Assembly (NCBI GenBank): GCA_041660045.1 | Contig: JBAZXA010000001.1 | Span: 1-64,000 of the forward strand | DNA length: 64,000 nt | DNA from: WM-3-3 sp041660045 | GTDB taxonomy: Bacteria > Pseudomonadota > Gammaproteobacteria > Methylococcales > Methylomonadaceae | Direction of reading: 5' to 3' | In this document: one piece after another, positions 23,401-31,108 of the stretch | Position numbering within the stretch: position 1 is the first letter of the stretch | Layout: each line of letters opens with the position of its first letter | Notes under the pieces: model-generated | Told to the model about the DNA's origin: nothing | What the model saw: the letters and a program-made list of their open reading frames with translations, nothing else | Database searches by the model: none | Position numbers and translations under genes: made by a program

Positions 23401-23976
23401 GGGGTCGGTCAACGTCACAAGCCGCCCAGCGCTGTCGTAAGTAAACGCTAGACTGCGGCCGAAACTGTCAACCACAGCCAATAGCAACCCGGCGGAAGGC
23501 GCTACGGAAACCGGTGTTGCTGCCGTGCTGTAGGTTAAGGTCTGGGTGATGCCGGCGGCGTCCTTAATGCGCAGCAGCTTGCCGGTGGCATCGTAGGTCT
23601 CGGTTTGGTTGTCCTCAGTCACATACTGCCAGCCCGTGCGGGTGCCGTTGCTTTTTAGCTCGGTTAGGCTGTCGGTGATGTCAAGTTCGCCGACCCATTC
23701 ATCATAAATTTTTCTAAATGAATATGTTTTAGAGTCATCTCGGATAGCCTTTGCATTTTTATCATTGATGGCTTTAATTGAACGGGCATAGCTGTATTGC
23801 CAATGGTTGCCAATAATATTCGGTACACTAGTGGCGGTGTTGTTGTAATAGCGGTTGAATAGCAAAGGCGATATGCCGGTTGGGCCATAGTCCACTTCAA
23901 GCTGCAGCTTGTTGCCAGTGCCTTGATTGATGGGGTTACCCATGGGAGAAAAACCGGTTTTTTTACATTGGGTCAT
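20416..23976 (-). CDS. Rhs/YD-repeat shell protein (main copy, core)
   Basis: 1186 residues of Rhs core: DUF6531-like start (GNPINQGTGNKLQLEVDY), then dozens of YD repeats of the form YDxxGxL, ending at RFPGQYYDAETGLHYN. Such shells encase a C-terminal toxin for contact- or secretion-based competition. Around residues 885-945 an insert of two hydrophobic stretches occurs (VPLPAWALLVLALVLGRR and WLSLMVLALLPALALYSDKA) after a Gly/Thr repeat. The stop at 20416-20418 is a TGG-to-TGA change compared with both orphan copies (NWNRYYDPNTGR). The coding frame actually extends upstream of 23976 past another frameshift into the signal-peptide part at 24302. No VgrG, PAAR or type VI genes are nearby. Confidence 0.85.
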   Translation of the reverse strand: MTQCKKTGFSPMGNPINQGTGNKLQLEVDYGPTGISPLLFNRYYNNTATSVPNIIGNHWQYSYARSIKAINDKNAKAIRDDSKTYSFRKIYDEWVGELDITDSLTELKSNGTRTGWQYVTEDNQTETYDATGKLLRIKDAAGITQTLTYSTAATPVSVAPSAGLLLAVVDSFGRSLAFTYDSAGRLVTLTDPAGNAIRYGYDGNGNLTTATYADGSVKTYVYGELAYTGGVSQPNALTGIIDENGVRYGVYQYEASGKAISTEHAVGGIDRFQVSYAADGSSANITDPLGTVRTTHFTTILGVVKSTGSDQPAGAGCNAASNHISYDSNGNIASRTDFNGNVTTYSYDMARNLETSRTEAAGSPQARTISTQWHDSLRLPVKTAEPKKLTTITYDAQGNVLTRSEQASTDSTGAAGLNPTLAGTPRTWRYTYNSLGQRLTEDGPRTDVNDVTSYAYYTDTTSDHHSGDLASVTDALGHTTTYSRYDGNGRVLTYNDANGLLVKLAYDARGRLLSRSVDGNSTQYAYDGVGNLSALARPGQGTTHYRYDAAYRLLGITDAVGNSIEYTLDALGNTTQTVVKNPDGSVAKSQSTQFDALGRVQQAVGAQNQASQYGYDANGNLKSAVDPNNHPPSLYAYDALDRLQQAQDAAGGVSAYGYDGLDQLTQVATPNGAYTQYSVDALGNHTAEAGPDRGNVQASYDEAGNLKSLTDARGITVNYTYDALNRLLTVTYPNAGEDISYHYDTASGCSNGLGRLCQVSDASGSTLFSYDQRGNLTQESRTEAGHSYTTRYSYDAAGQLSQLTNPDNRPVNYSRDAAGRITGVSAPANSAVLPVVSQIARNALGLVTQQTFANGFVQSQGYDSDGQPITTTALDSVATGGTGGTGGTGSNPNATVPLPAWALLVLALVLGRRLAKGKHTRWPWLSLMVLALLPALALYSDKAQAADSLSYDANGNISQRVQGGTTFTYTYDPLDRLLSEAGIQTQNFTYDANGNRLTDGSGSYSYPNHSNQLAAAPGKTLSYDLSGNLTGDGRFTYTYNQAGQLSQVSRNGTVIASYAYDYRGRRTQKTVNNTTTVFVYDPNGYPIAEASSGGTVQKTYLWRDDTPAVVIDSTGAQDQLYYLQADPLNSPRAARNQAGTVVWSWPQDAFGSNPANPDPDGNRQTTQINLRFPGQYYDAETGLHYN

Positions 23977-24032
23977 GCCTAGGTTTTTTTCAGGTTTTAT
24001 TTCCTGATCCTTGCACCATCCTGAAAACCGGT

Positions 24033-24302
24033 CTAATTCATGGCCTGGAGGACATGCTGTATTATATGGGTTCCAATGCCCCCATTTAATAAAATATAGT
24101 ACGAGCCATCATAAAATAAATAAGTCGATAACCTGCTTTGATGATTCAAACAAAACGATAGTGTTGCGGTGCCATCAGCACGCTGATCAACTTGGCTCTC
24201 TGGCAAATAACAGTAACCTAAATTTGATTCAACTTCGTGGGCGAAACTCTTTAGCGGAAAAATAAAAAAAACTATGAAAAGCAGTTTATAAAAACCCCTC
24301 AT
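24033..24302 (-). CDS. Signal-peptide N-terminus of the Rhs protein, frameshifted from its core
   Basis: Start ATG 24302, with AAAGG upstream, gives MRGFYKLLFIVFFIFPLKSF followed by AHE, a Sec signal peptide. Then SNLGYCYLPESQVDQRADGT and YYILLNGG follow. At a G5 run (24079-24083) the frame drifts to an early stop at 24033. With one extra G the reading becomes NGGHWNPYNTACPPGHELDR, and continues without a stop into the Rhs core (MTQCKKTGFSPMGNPINQ). I therefore take it as the true N-terminus of the same gene. Sec export rather than a type VI route is implied. Confidence 0.7.
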   Translation of the reverse strand: MRGFYKLLFIVFFIFPLKSFAHEVESNLGYCYLPESQVDQRADGTATLSFCLNHQSRLSTYLFYDGSYYILLNGGIGTHIIQHVLQAMN

Positions 24303-24629
24303 ATATTGCCTTTTAGGTTGGTTTGGCATCAATATGTGAAATAGCGCGGTCATGATATGTAAAAGTTAATTTCTACGCTTTAAATTGCGTAGTAACTTAG
24401 CAACTGATTGTTAAAGTTATGTGACAGCATCAGCTTGTTTGTTAAAACTGTGAACTAGTGCGCATAATCTAGGGCTAGCATTTTCTTAGGGTGCAAGGGC
24501 AACTACCTTAAACTAGCCTGTGTAGGCTTACGTTGTTTGAAGGTTAGGTTTACAAACAGCGGTATTTTCCAATCTAATACAACAAAACTGGGCATTAGTT
24601 AGGGCTTAAAAATTAAAAGGCAGGTACAC

Positions 24630-25838
24630 ATGTCAGGAATACGATTTTATTTACGGCTGATTGTTGCGGGTTATTTATACGTTGCTTTCGGCTGGGTGAT
24701 GGCAGATCAATCTGTACACAATATAGAAATTCCGGCACTAGCCGGTAGCCATCAGCATCGATTAAGCCAGACTGCGGATGGGCGCTTGATTTTAAGCTGG
24801 GTAGATAGTGGGCAGGGTAATAACTATTTCCGTTTTTCTATACTTAATGCGGGTGTGTGGTCTCAAGCATCTACAGTAGCTACGGTTTCAGGTAAGTTGG
24901 GCGCAGCACCTTGGTTGATTGGCTTGTCCGATGGCGCAATGGCTGCGGTTTGGATGGATTATCCAGAAGGTAAGAAAAAGTCCTATTTAGGGCGTTTACA
25001 GCTAGCCCGTACGCAAGATCAAGGGAAAACTTGGTCTAAAGCCATTCAACCCTATGATGAAAATGCCAGGATTTATGATGCCCAAATGGGGGCTGTGGCT
25101 TTGCCTGAAGGAAAGATGGCTTTAATATGGACCGATATGCGGGCACAAACAACTGAGGCCCGTTTCCAATTGTTTTCTACGCTTATTGATGCGGAAGGCC
25201 ATGCCAGTAAGGAGCAGGTGCTTGATGCTAATGTGTGTTCGTGTTGCCCTACGGATACTTCTGCTGATGGTCATGTGTTATTGACTGCGTACCGTGATCA
25301 TTTAAGTGGTGAGGTTAGGGATATTTCAGTGGCCCGCTGGGGTACGGGTGAGCATCCTTTAACCGCCACTAGCAGCCGAGTGAACGTTGATAATTGGGTG
25401 CTTGATGGTTGCCCAAGTAATGGCCCTGCCATCGATTTTAAACAAAAACAAGCGGTAGTGGCGTGGTTTACTGGGGTTGACGGTGAAGGCAAGGTACGTG
25501 TGGCGTTTTCACACGATAGTGGTTTAAGTTTTAAGCAAGTGGCGGAATTGGATACTGATGCGGCAGGTTATGTTGATACGGTTTTGTTAAGTGATGGTGC
25601 GGCTTTGGTAAGTTGGCGCAGCCGGGTTGGGCCTGAAGATGAGCTTAAGTTGGCTAGGGTTAGTACGGATGGCTCTATCCAAGGGCAATGGTCTATTTTT
25701 CGCGGTAGTTTTCCACGCTGGCCTAGCCGTGATCCGGTGTTAACGGTGGTAGCTAAGCAGGCTTATTTGGCATGGACGGATGCAAGTGAAAATCGTGTGC
25801 GTTTAGTGTCTGTGGATCTGCCCAAGGCCGCCAATTAG
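24630..25838 (+). CDS. Secreted BNR/sialidase-fold beta-propeller protein
   Basis: 402 residues with an N-terminal signal or membrane anchor (YLYVAFGWVMADQSVHN). The body has repeated Asp-box-like units, ARTQDQGKTWSKAI and AFSHDSGLSFKQV being the clearest, so a six-bladed sialidase-type propeller. A central Cys cluster, DANVCSCCPTDTSADG, and a later DGCPSNGPAI are characteristic of a subfamily whose function I do not know. The Arg triad and Tyr of true sialidases cannot be assigned, so glycosidase activity should not be assumed. It is monocistronic and transcribed away from the Rhs locus. Confidence 0.75.
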   Translation: MSGIRFYLRLIVAGYLYVAFGWVMADQSVHNIEIPALAGSHQHRLSQTADGRLILSWVDSGQGNNYFRFSILNAGVWSQASTVATVSGKLGAAPWLIGLSDGAMAAVWMDYPEGKKKSYLGRLQLARTQDQGKTWSKAIQPYDENARIYDAQMGAVALPEGKMALIWTDMRAQTTEARFQLFSTLIDAEGHASKEQVLDANVCSCCPTDTSADGHVLLTAYRDHLSGEVRDISVARWGTGEHPLTATSSRVNVDNWVLDGCPSNGPAIDFKQKQAVVAWFTGVDGEGKVRVAFSHDSGLSFKQVAELDTDAAGYVDTVLLSDGAALVSWRSRVGPEDELKLARVSTDGSIQGQWSIFRGSFPRWPSRDPVLTVVAKQAYLAWTDASENRVRLVSVDLPKAAN

Positions 25839-25882
25839 GTAGGGTTCTAGCTTGTCTTGATAGTTACTTGGTTTAACGTGGT

Positions 25883-26863
25883 TTAAAACGGCTTTAAGAT
25901 ATGGTTAAACCGGCTATGGATGGCATCAGCAATGGTACCGGTGGGGTCTAAGGGGGTATATTCCCAAGGTTCGAAATGTTCGCTTAGCACTTTGGCGGCA
26001 CCGTGATCGATTAGCCGACCGACAATTTCCCGGTGGAAGCACTCGGTTGCTTCAGTGCTAAGGTCGATGAGTACGGGCTTACCAGTAAAGGTGGCTTCTG
26101 AACACATGGAGAGGGAATCACCAGTAACAATAAACACATCGGCATGGGCAAGCAGGGCTTGATAGAAGTTTTTTTCTGATTGTTGCCAGTCAAAAAAGTA
26201 ATGTGGGAAGTCGCCCAGCGCTTTTATTAGTGCGATTAAGGCATTCTGTGGGGTTCTGCGGCTATTGGTCACCACTATGCAAGCATTAAGTGCTTGCCCT
26301 ATTTTAACGGCGCGTTCGGCTAAGCGTTGGGCATGTGCCTCGGTAAACCCAAAACAATAGCGGGTATTGCCGCCCACCAATAAAGCAATTATCGGCTTGG
26401 GTAAGCTGTCAAAATAGCGCGCATGTTGTTGATAGGCGGAGGCCAAGCTATTTGAAGTCAGTGGGTGGGGTACACTAGTTAAGGTGACGACATTGGCACC
26501 CGTTAATTGCGGTGAGGCGATCAGGTCATATTCGGCAAGCCTTGGGTGGCGGTTTTCCGGCAAAATTGAGGCGAGGTAGATATTAACCAAGCGCTCGCTA
26601 ATTTGGCTTTTTAAATCAGCAATTTCTGCTGTGGTTTCTTCGCCTGTGCCACTGATTACCAGTAAGGGTGGCTGGGCTAAGCTAGCATATTTGTGTTTTA
26701 GGTTTTGTAGATAGGCGGCGTGGTCGCCATTAGGCAGGGGAATAAGTTCGTACGGGTAACCTAGCCTTTCAGCCAAGCCTATGCGGGCTTGTAGTTCACC
26801 GGTATACGTGCTGTTCACCACCCAAATGTGAGGCTGTGCCATAGGCTGCGGCAGTTTAGTCAT
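25883..26863 (-). CDS. ELM1-family protein (mitochondrial-fission ELM1 / GT-B-like)
   Basis: 326 residues. The N-terminal IWVVNSTYTGELQARIGLAE and the C-terminal VTGDSLSMCSEATFTGKPVL are the two signature blocks of bacterial ELM1-like proteins. The central part has IALLVGGNTRYCFGFTE. The fold is a GT-B glycosyltransferase-like one, often encoded with cell-envelope sugar genes; the bacterial role is not settled. It overlaps the upstream flavoprotein gene by 4 bp (ATGA), so the two are co-translated. Confidence 0.8.
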   Translation of the reverse strand: MTKLPQPMAQPHIWVVNSTYTGELQARIGLAERLGYPYELIPLPNGDHAAYLQNLKHKYASLAQPPLLVISGTGEETTAEIADLKSQISERLVNIYLASILPENRHPRLAEYDLIASPQLTGANVVTLTSVPHPLTSNSLASAYQQHARYFDSLPKPIIALLVGGNTRYCFGFTEAHAQRLAERAVKIGQALNACIVVTNSRRTPQNALIALIKALGDFPHYFFDWQQSEKNFYQALLAHADVFIVTGDSLSMCSEATFTGKPVLIDLSTEATECFHREIVGRLIDHGAAKVLSEHFEPWEYTPLDPTGTIADAIHSRFNHILKPF

Positions 26864-27843
26864 ATCCGTTCGCTAATATCTTGCGCAGCGATAGCACCGC
26901 TGGCGATGGCATTTACTACGGAGCGGGGATTGTGCCCGACCACATCACCTATGGCGTAAACCCAAGGGATAGAGGTGCGCTGGGCCGCATCTACTTGTAA
27001 GTAAACTGATTGTTTTGCTATGCCAGAGAAAACTTCAAAATTATCCAGAAACTCTATGTTTGGGGTAAAGCCTGTGCGTACAAAGATTCTATCCACTTCA
27101 ATTTGTACAGTAGTTGCATCAGTATGGCTTAAGGTCACTTCAATTTTGTCATGGTTAAGCTTGAAGCGATTGATCTGGCTATGGCTATGCTCAATGATTT
27201 TAGATTGGGCGATCAATTCTTCAATTTCTTTACGGATGAGCTTTTGTGCGCGGGCTAATGAGCGTACCAGTAAATGTGTATGGGCATTGGCTAAGGCTAT
27301 GTCTTTAGCGGTATAGTGGGCATTATCGCCGCCGCCAACCACCGCAACTGTCTTATTTTGTAGGGTAGTGAGCCAAGCTATATGGTCTAAAGGAAAAAAA
27401 CTGATCAAGCCTTTGTTTAAAACGGCTGGAAAGCCATCCAGCTGGGCAAACATTTCAGCGCCAATTGGGCGTATGCCAGTAGCAATAACAATAGCAATCA
27501 CTGGCAAACTCAGGCAAGTATTATCAGACTTTTTTATATTAAGTTGATAGCCTAAGCCTAGTTTTTCAATAACCAATAGTTGAGTTTGATAAAAAATAGT
27601 AATGCTTTCTTGCTTGATATGGTCAGCATAAACCTGCGCTAGTTCAATACTGCTTAGGCTAGGCAGCCCTAAAACCCAACGGTTTAAGCGGTCTATATCT
27701 AATAATTGCCCGCCTAATTGATTGCCACGTTCAATGATCAGTGGTGTGTAGCCCAGCTGTTTAAGCCACAATGCGCAAGACATGCCTGCTGCGCCGCCGC
27801 CGATAATGCCAATCGACAGTGAATTGGCTACAGGTTTTTCCAT
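26860..27843 (-). CDS. NAD(P)/FAD-dependent oxidoreductase (thioredoxin-reductase-like)
   Basis: 327 residues. FAD site IGIIGGGAAGMSCALWLKQL (from residue 11), NAD(P) site VAVVGGGDNAHYTAKDIA (about 165), and the closing IPWVYAIGDVVGHNPRSVV near 285. There is no CxxC redox pair, so it belongs with ferredoxin/flavodoxin-NADP reductase-type members rather than true thioredoxin reductase. It is translationally coupled to the ELM1-like gene, an association that hints at a joint, unknown pathway. Confidence 0.85.
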   Translation of the reverse strand: MEKPVANSLSIGIIGGGAAGMSCALWLKQLGYTPLIIERGNQLGGQLLDIDRLNRWVLGLPSLSSIELAQVYADHIKQESITIFYQTQLLVIEKLGLGYQLNIKKSDNTCLSLPVIAIVIATGIRPIGAEMFAQLDGFPAVLNKGLISFFPLDHIAWLTTLQNKTVAVVGGGDNAHYTAKDIALANAHTHLLVRSLARAQKLIRKEIEELIAQSKIIEHSHSQINRFKLNHDKIEVTLSHTDATTVQIEVDRIFVRTGFTPNIEFLDNFEVFSGIAKQSVYLQVDAAQRTSIPWVYAIGDVVGHNPRSVVNAIASGAIAAQDISERI

Positions 27844-28110
27844 GGTTTTCTAAACTCAAATTTGGCAGGTTAAAGTTCCTGCTAGAAAAGAAAGCTAGGC
27901 TGGTTAGTGGATTTATGAATTTAATTCTTAAAGCCGTTTAATACAAGGTTTTCCTCTTAAATTTGGCTTAGCCACTTTACCCTAATTTTGATTTGAGGCA
28001 AGTAAAACTAAAGTTTTCCAGGAAGAAGCCAATGTAAAAATTTGAAAATTGCGCTAACTAACGATTACTTATACATTGATTAATACTTGTTTATTATCCA
28101 GAGAGCCAAA

Positions 28111-28968
28111 ATGAATGCTATAAAACCGCCTAAACCTGAGTTTGGCCAAGCGCCAGTTAAACTAGCCTATTTTGATTATTTGTTGGCGGCGTTAAAACAG
28201 GGCAATAACGTGTTGGAACAAAGTTTTGGCCGTCATGTGCATTGGGGGTATTGGCCATTACCCACGCAAGCAAGTTTAACGTTAGAAGATTTTATGCAAG
28301 CGACTGAAAATCTGAGCCAGCAAGTCGTCATGGCTGGACTAGTGCATGATGGCCAAACTGTACTTGATGTGGGTTGTGGATTTGGCGGTACGGTTGCGTT
28401 TATTAACGAAAACTTTACGGATATGAAGCTGACCGGTTTAAATCTGGATGAGCGGCAGCTGTCTCGCGCAAAGGTTAAGGTGTTGGCATTACCGGAAAAC
28501 CAAATTGAATTTAAACAAGGCGATGCTTGCCAGCTGCCGTTTGCAGACCAAAGTTTTGATGTGGTGTTGGCAGTGGAATGTATTTTTCATTTTGCTGACC
28601 GTGAGCAATTTTTTAAAGAGGCCTACCGCGTCCTTAAACCTGGCGGTTATTTGGCTATATCTGATTTTATCCCAACCGCAGCATGCTATGGCTGGGCTAA
28701 AATAAAACTGCCAAGCTGGAGTTTTTTTGGCCGCTGTCATGTTGATTTTACCCAACGCCTATATCAACAGCTAGCACAAAAAACCCAATTTAAAATTTGC
28801 CTTGAAACTGATATTACGGCTAATACCTTACCGACTTATGCTTATTTGAGACACTTGGCCGTGCACCAAAAAATCACCAGCAAACGTGCCATGTTAGAAA
28901 CTTTAGGCATTGAAGTATTAAGCAAACTGGGTTGGGTGAAATATTTCATCTTTAGTTTTCAAAAATAA
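28111..28968 (+). CDS. SAM-dependent methyltransferase (class I)
   Basis: 285 residues from ATG 28111 (MNAIKPPKPEFG), preceded by GAGAG; an upstream in-frame TTG is less likely. Motif I is TVLDVGCGFGGTVAFINENF, motif II NLDERQLSRAK, then FKQGDACQLPFADQSFDVVL and RVLKPGGYLAISDF, all standard Methyltransf_11. The front segment QSFGRHVHWGYWPLPTQA is typical of sterol, tocopherol or ubiquinone-like lipid methyltransferases and of sarcosine/phosphoethanolamine enzymes, so a small-molecule substrate is likely. It is a single gene ending in a strong terminator. Confidence 0.85.
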   Translation: MNAIKPPKPEFGQAPVKLAYFDYLLAALKQGNNVLEQSFGRHVHWGYWPLPTQASLTLEDFMQATENLSQQVVMAGLVHDGQTVLDVGCGFGGTVAFINENFTDMKLTGLNLDERQLSRAKVKVLALPENQIEFKQGDACQLPFADQSFDVVLAVECIFHFADREQFFKEAYRVLKPGGYLAISDFIPTAACYGWAKIKLPSWSFFGRCHVDFTQRLYQQLAQKTQFKICLETDITANTLPTYAYLRHLAVHQKITSKRAMLETLGIEVLSKLGWVKYFIFSFQK

Positions 28969-28988
28969 CCCACCAATCGTTAAATACG

Positions 28989-29019
28989 CTGGCTAAGCGA
29001 GGTGACCTGGCTTAGCCAG
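28989..29019. terminator. Bidirectional terminator-like hairpin
   Basis: CTGGCTAAGC (28989-28998), 11-nt loop, GCTTAGCCAG (29010-29019): a perfect 10-bp stem between the convergent methyltransferase and DUF2780-type genes. Confidence 0.6.
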
Positions 29020-29032
29020 TCCGATAAGCTAA

Positions 29033-29659
29033 TTATTGTGGCAGTAGCACGTTTTGTAATAACCCCATGGTTGCTGCACCGCCCTGATTTTGCACATATT
29101 GCAGCATGATAGGGATGAACTGGTTAACCATGCTAGGGTTTAAACCTAGGTTTTGGAAAGCAATGGCTGCAGAAGCCAATCTGCCCAAACCGCTATTGGT
29201 ACCCAAGGCATTGCCAGCTAGACCAAGTAGACTGGGCGATGATGGGTTCAAGCTAGGTGTAGCCGCCAAAATTTGGGAAATGCCAGGTACAACGCTGCTG
29301 ACCTGGCCAAACTGCGATGCCGGCATAGCTTGTTGGGCAACCGAAAATAGCGAGCCAGCGCCACCTAATGCTTGTTGCTGGGACACGCCGAGTTGCTGCG
29401 CTAAAATATTAACCAAAGCTGGTGTGGTTGCGCCCACTGGGGTTTCTTGTATGGCTATGCTGGACGGATTTAAAGTGGGCGTAGTTGATAATGGGCTAGA
29501 AGCTGCTTGATTTATCCCAGCAACAATGCCTGGGTTGATAGGGGTTTGGGAGGCCGATGGAAAGGTGTTAGCCGTTTGTGGATAGTTTTGGTAGCCTGGC
29601 GCGCAGGCAATTATGCTGAATAGAAGAATTATGCTAGCTAAAATTTTTAACTGTGTCAT
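29033..29659 (-). CDS. Lipoprotein with a DUF2780-like domain
   Basis: 208 residues from ATG 29659, chosen because AGGAAAG precedes it and because the signal peptide begins there (MTQLKILASIILLFSIIACA). The lipobox IIAC gives Cys 19 as the lipidated residue. A low-complexity Pro/Thr/Ser linker follows, then a helical domain from about residue 85: PALVNILAQQLGVSQQQALG, GAGSLFSVAQQAMPASQFGQ and a C-terminal helical bundle. This matches DUF2780-type proteins of unknown function. It is monocistronic. Confidence 0.75.
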   Translation of the reverse strand: MTQLKILASIILLFSIIACAPGYQNYPQTANTFPSASQTPINPGIVAGINQAASSPLSTTPTLNPSSIAIQETPVGATTPALVNILAQQLGVSQQQALGGAGSLFSVAQQAMPASQFGQVSSVVPGISQILAATPSLNPSSPSLLGLAGNALGTNSGLGRLASAAIAFQNLGLNPSMVNQFIPIMLQYVQNQGGAATMGLLQNVLLPQ

Positions 29660-29905
29660 TTGCTTTCCTGTTGCTGTGTAAGTGAATTTTTTGTAGTTTT
29701 GGCTGGTTTTATCGAGGTTCTTCAAGTTTAGCTGGATCCTTTGCTATTGCCTTAATATAACCAATTAACCGTAATATAAACAGAAAAGTTGAGTTTTATA
29801 GGATTGTTAAAGTAATCGCAGGTAAGGCTGTCTAGCTATTTTGTTGACAATTTCCAAATGCGTGTTATCAATTACTAACCTGTTAACTTTATCGGGGAGA
29901 GTGTT

Positions 29906-30439
29906 ATGCCTGTTGAGAAGAATTATTTGCAAGCTGGGGATTATTCTATTTCTTGCTTAGTTGATGCTGTTGATAAAGATGTTGAGCGTGGTGAAGACAC
30001 GCTGATGTTAGGCTACAGCGCGGTTCTGTTAGCCCCGTTGTTTGCACCCATTTTACCCCCTATTGTTTTACTGCCCGCGATGGCTGTGTTGTTTGCGCTC
30101 TCAGCTATTCTTGCGCATTACCATTTTCATAGTATCAGACGTAAGTTAAAAGGTTGTTTTGAGTACATACCGAATGAGGATAAACGCATAATCAAGCCAT
30201 TGCTAGAGGTTTGTTTAGAGTATCCAAGCCATACGCTTTCTGAGTCTTTAAACCCATTGAAGAATGTGAAACGATCTTTTAATAGTGTCATAGGTGGTGT
30301 GTTGATTAATGTCTTGTGGATACCTATTTTTTATATGATGGGGATGCAATTTAATGAAGAAAAAAGCTATTTATCATTAAATAAAGCCGTTATCAAGGCA
30401 GAAAATAAAATTTCGGATTTGAACTTAAAAGATAGTTAG
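29906..30439 (+). CDS. Membrane protein of unknown function
   Basis: 177 residues with GGGAGA before the ATG. Two closely spaced membrane segments (about residues 43-75, AVLLAPLFAPILPPIVLLPA and onward) and a third near 132-150 (GGVLINVLWIPIFYMMGMQF). The middle part is soluble (EDKRIIKPLLEVCLEYPSHT). No family recognised. It is on its own, with a divergent lipoprotein gene upstream. Confidence 0.65.
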   Translation: MPVEKNYLQAGDYSISCLVDAVDKDVERGEDTLMLGYSAVLLAPLFAPILPPIVLLPAMAVLFALSAILAHYHFHSIRRKLKGCFEYIPNEDKRIIKPLLEVCLEYPSHTLSESLNPLKNVKRSFNSVIGGVLINVLWIPIFYMMGMQFNEEKSYLSLNKAVIKAENKISDLNLKDS

Positions 30440-30571
30440 TCGCTAGGATTTAAAACAGCCATTGTTTTTGTTAGACTATTCCGTTATCAGTTTATTATGG
30501 CGTTCAGGTTAGCAATATATGTGAACGGTGCTAGAATTCTATATTCATCTATTCACTAATTGGTAAACGGT

Positions 30572-31108
30572 ATGGCGAATACAAGTATACAAAAGCCGGA
30601 TCTTGATTGGAGTCAAGTCCGCGAGACAGTAAGGATGTTATCATTATCAGCGGCACAAGTGGACGTGACGATGGTAGAAGCTGATGCTTCCGTTAATGTA
30701 TTAACTGAATCATTTGCCGCCATGGTCGAGCAAATGCAAAGTATTAATGATTTGTTGCTGACGCTTGAATCCAATCCGGCGCGAGATTCTGCGCTCGCAC
30801 ATTGTTTAGAGACCAGTGATAAAATTGAGGCGGCTATTGTTGCTTTCCAGTTTTATGACCGTATGCAACAATGTTTGCAGCATGTCACCTCTAATCTTAA
30901 AGGCTTATCTTTATTAGTCGAAACACCTGATCGGCTATACGATCCCTATGAGTGGATAAACTTCCAAAACCAGATCCGTTCCCGCTACACCATGGAATCA
31001 GAAAAACAAATGTTTGATGCTATTTTGCAAGGTAAAACAATGACGGAAGTGCTAGCATTAAAAAATGCATTAAAACAGGAATCTGAGGGTGATATTGAGC
31101 TATTTTAA
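30572..31108 (+). CDS. Helical CheZ-like/cytoplasmic protein of unknown function
   Basis: About 178 residues from ATG 30572. All-helical: QVRETVRMLSLSAAQVDVTM, ESFAAMVEQMQSINDLLLTL, then a conserved block IEAAIVAFQFYDRMQQCLQH and LYDPYEWINFQNQIRSRYTM ending in MFDAILQG. The FQFYDRxxQ...V block resembles the central region of CheZ-type four-helix proteins, but the CheZ phosphatase residues cannot be confirmed and no chemotaxis genes are here. It overlaps the TPR lipoprotein by 20 bp, and the lytic transglycosylase follows, suggesting an envelope-related operon. Confidence 0.6.
   Translation: MANTSIQKPDLDWSQVRETVRMLSLSAAQVDVTMVEADASVNVLTESFAAMVEQMQSINDLLLTLESNPARDSALAHCLETSDKIEAAIVAFQFYDRMQQCLQHVTSNLKGLSLLVETPDRLYDPYEWINFQNQIRSRYTMESEKQMFDAILQGKTMTEVLALKNALKQESEGDIELF

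Noticed and set aside
20416..23976. The dense short repeats in the Rhs gene as a repeat array or CRISPR
   Set aside because: They are YD-repeat codons (YDANGN, YDALGR) with varied spacing in one long reading frame. There are no direct repeats of fixed length with spacers.
15914..24302. A type VI secretion Rhs effector locus
   Set aside because: No VgrG, PAAR or EagR-type gene, and the N-terminus carries a Sec signal peptide.
28087..28110. Upstream TTG start of the methyltransferase
   Set aside because: ATG 28111 has a purine-rich ribosome site and fits the family start better.
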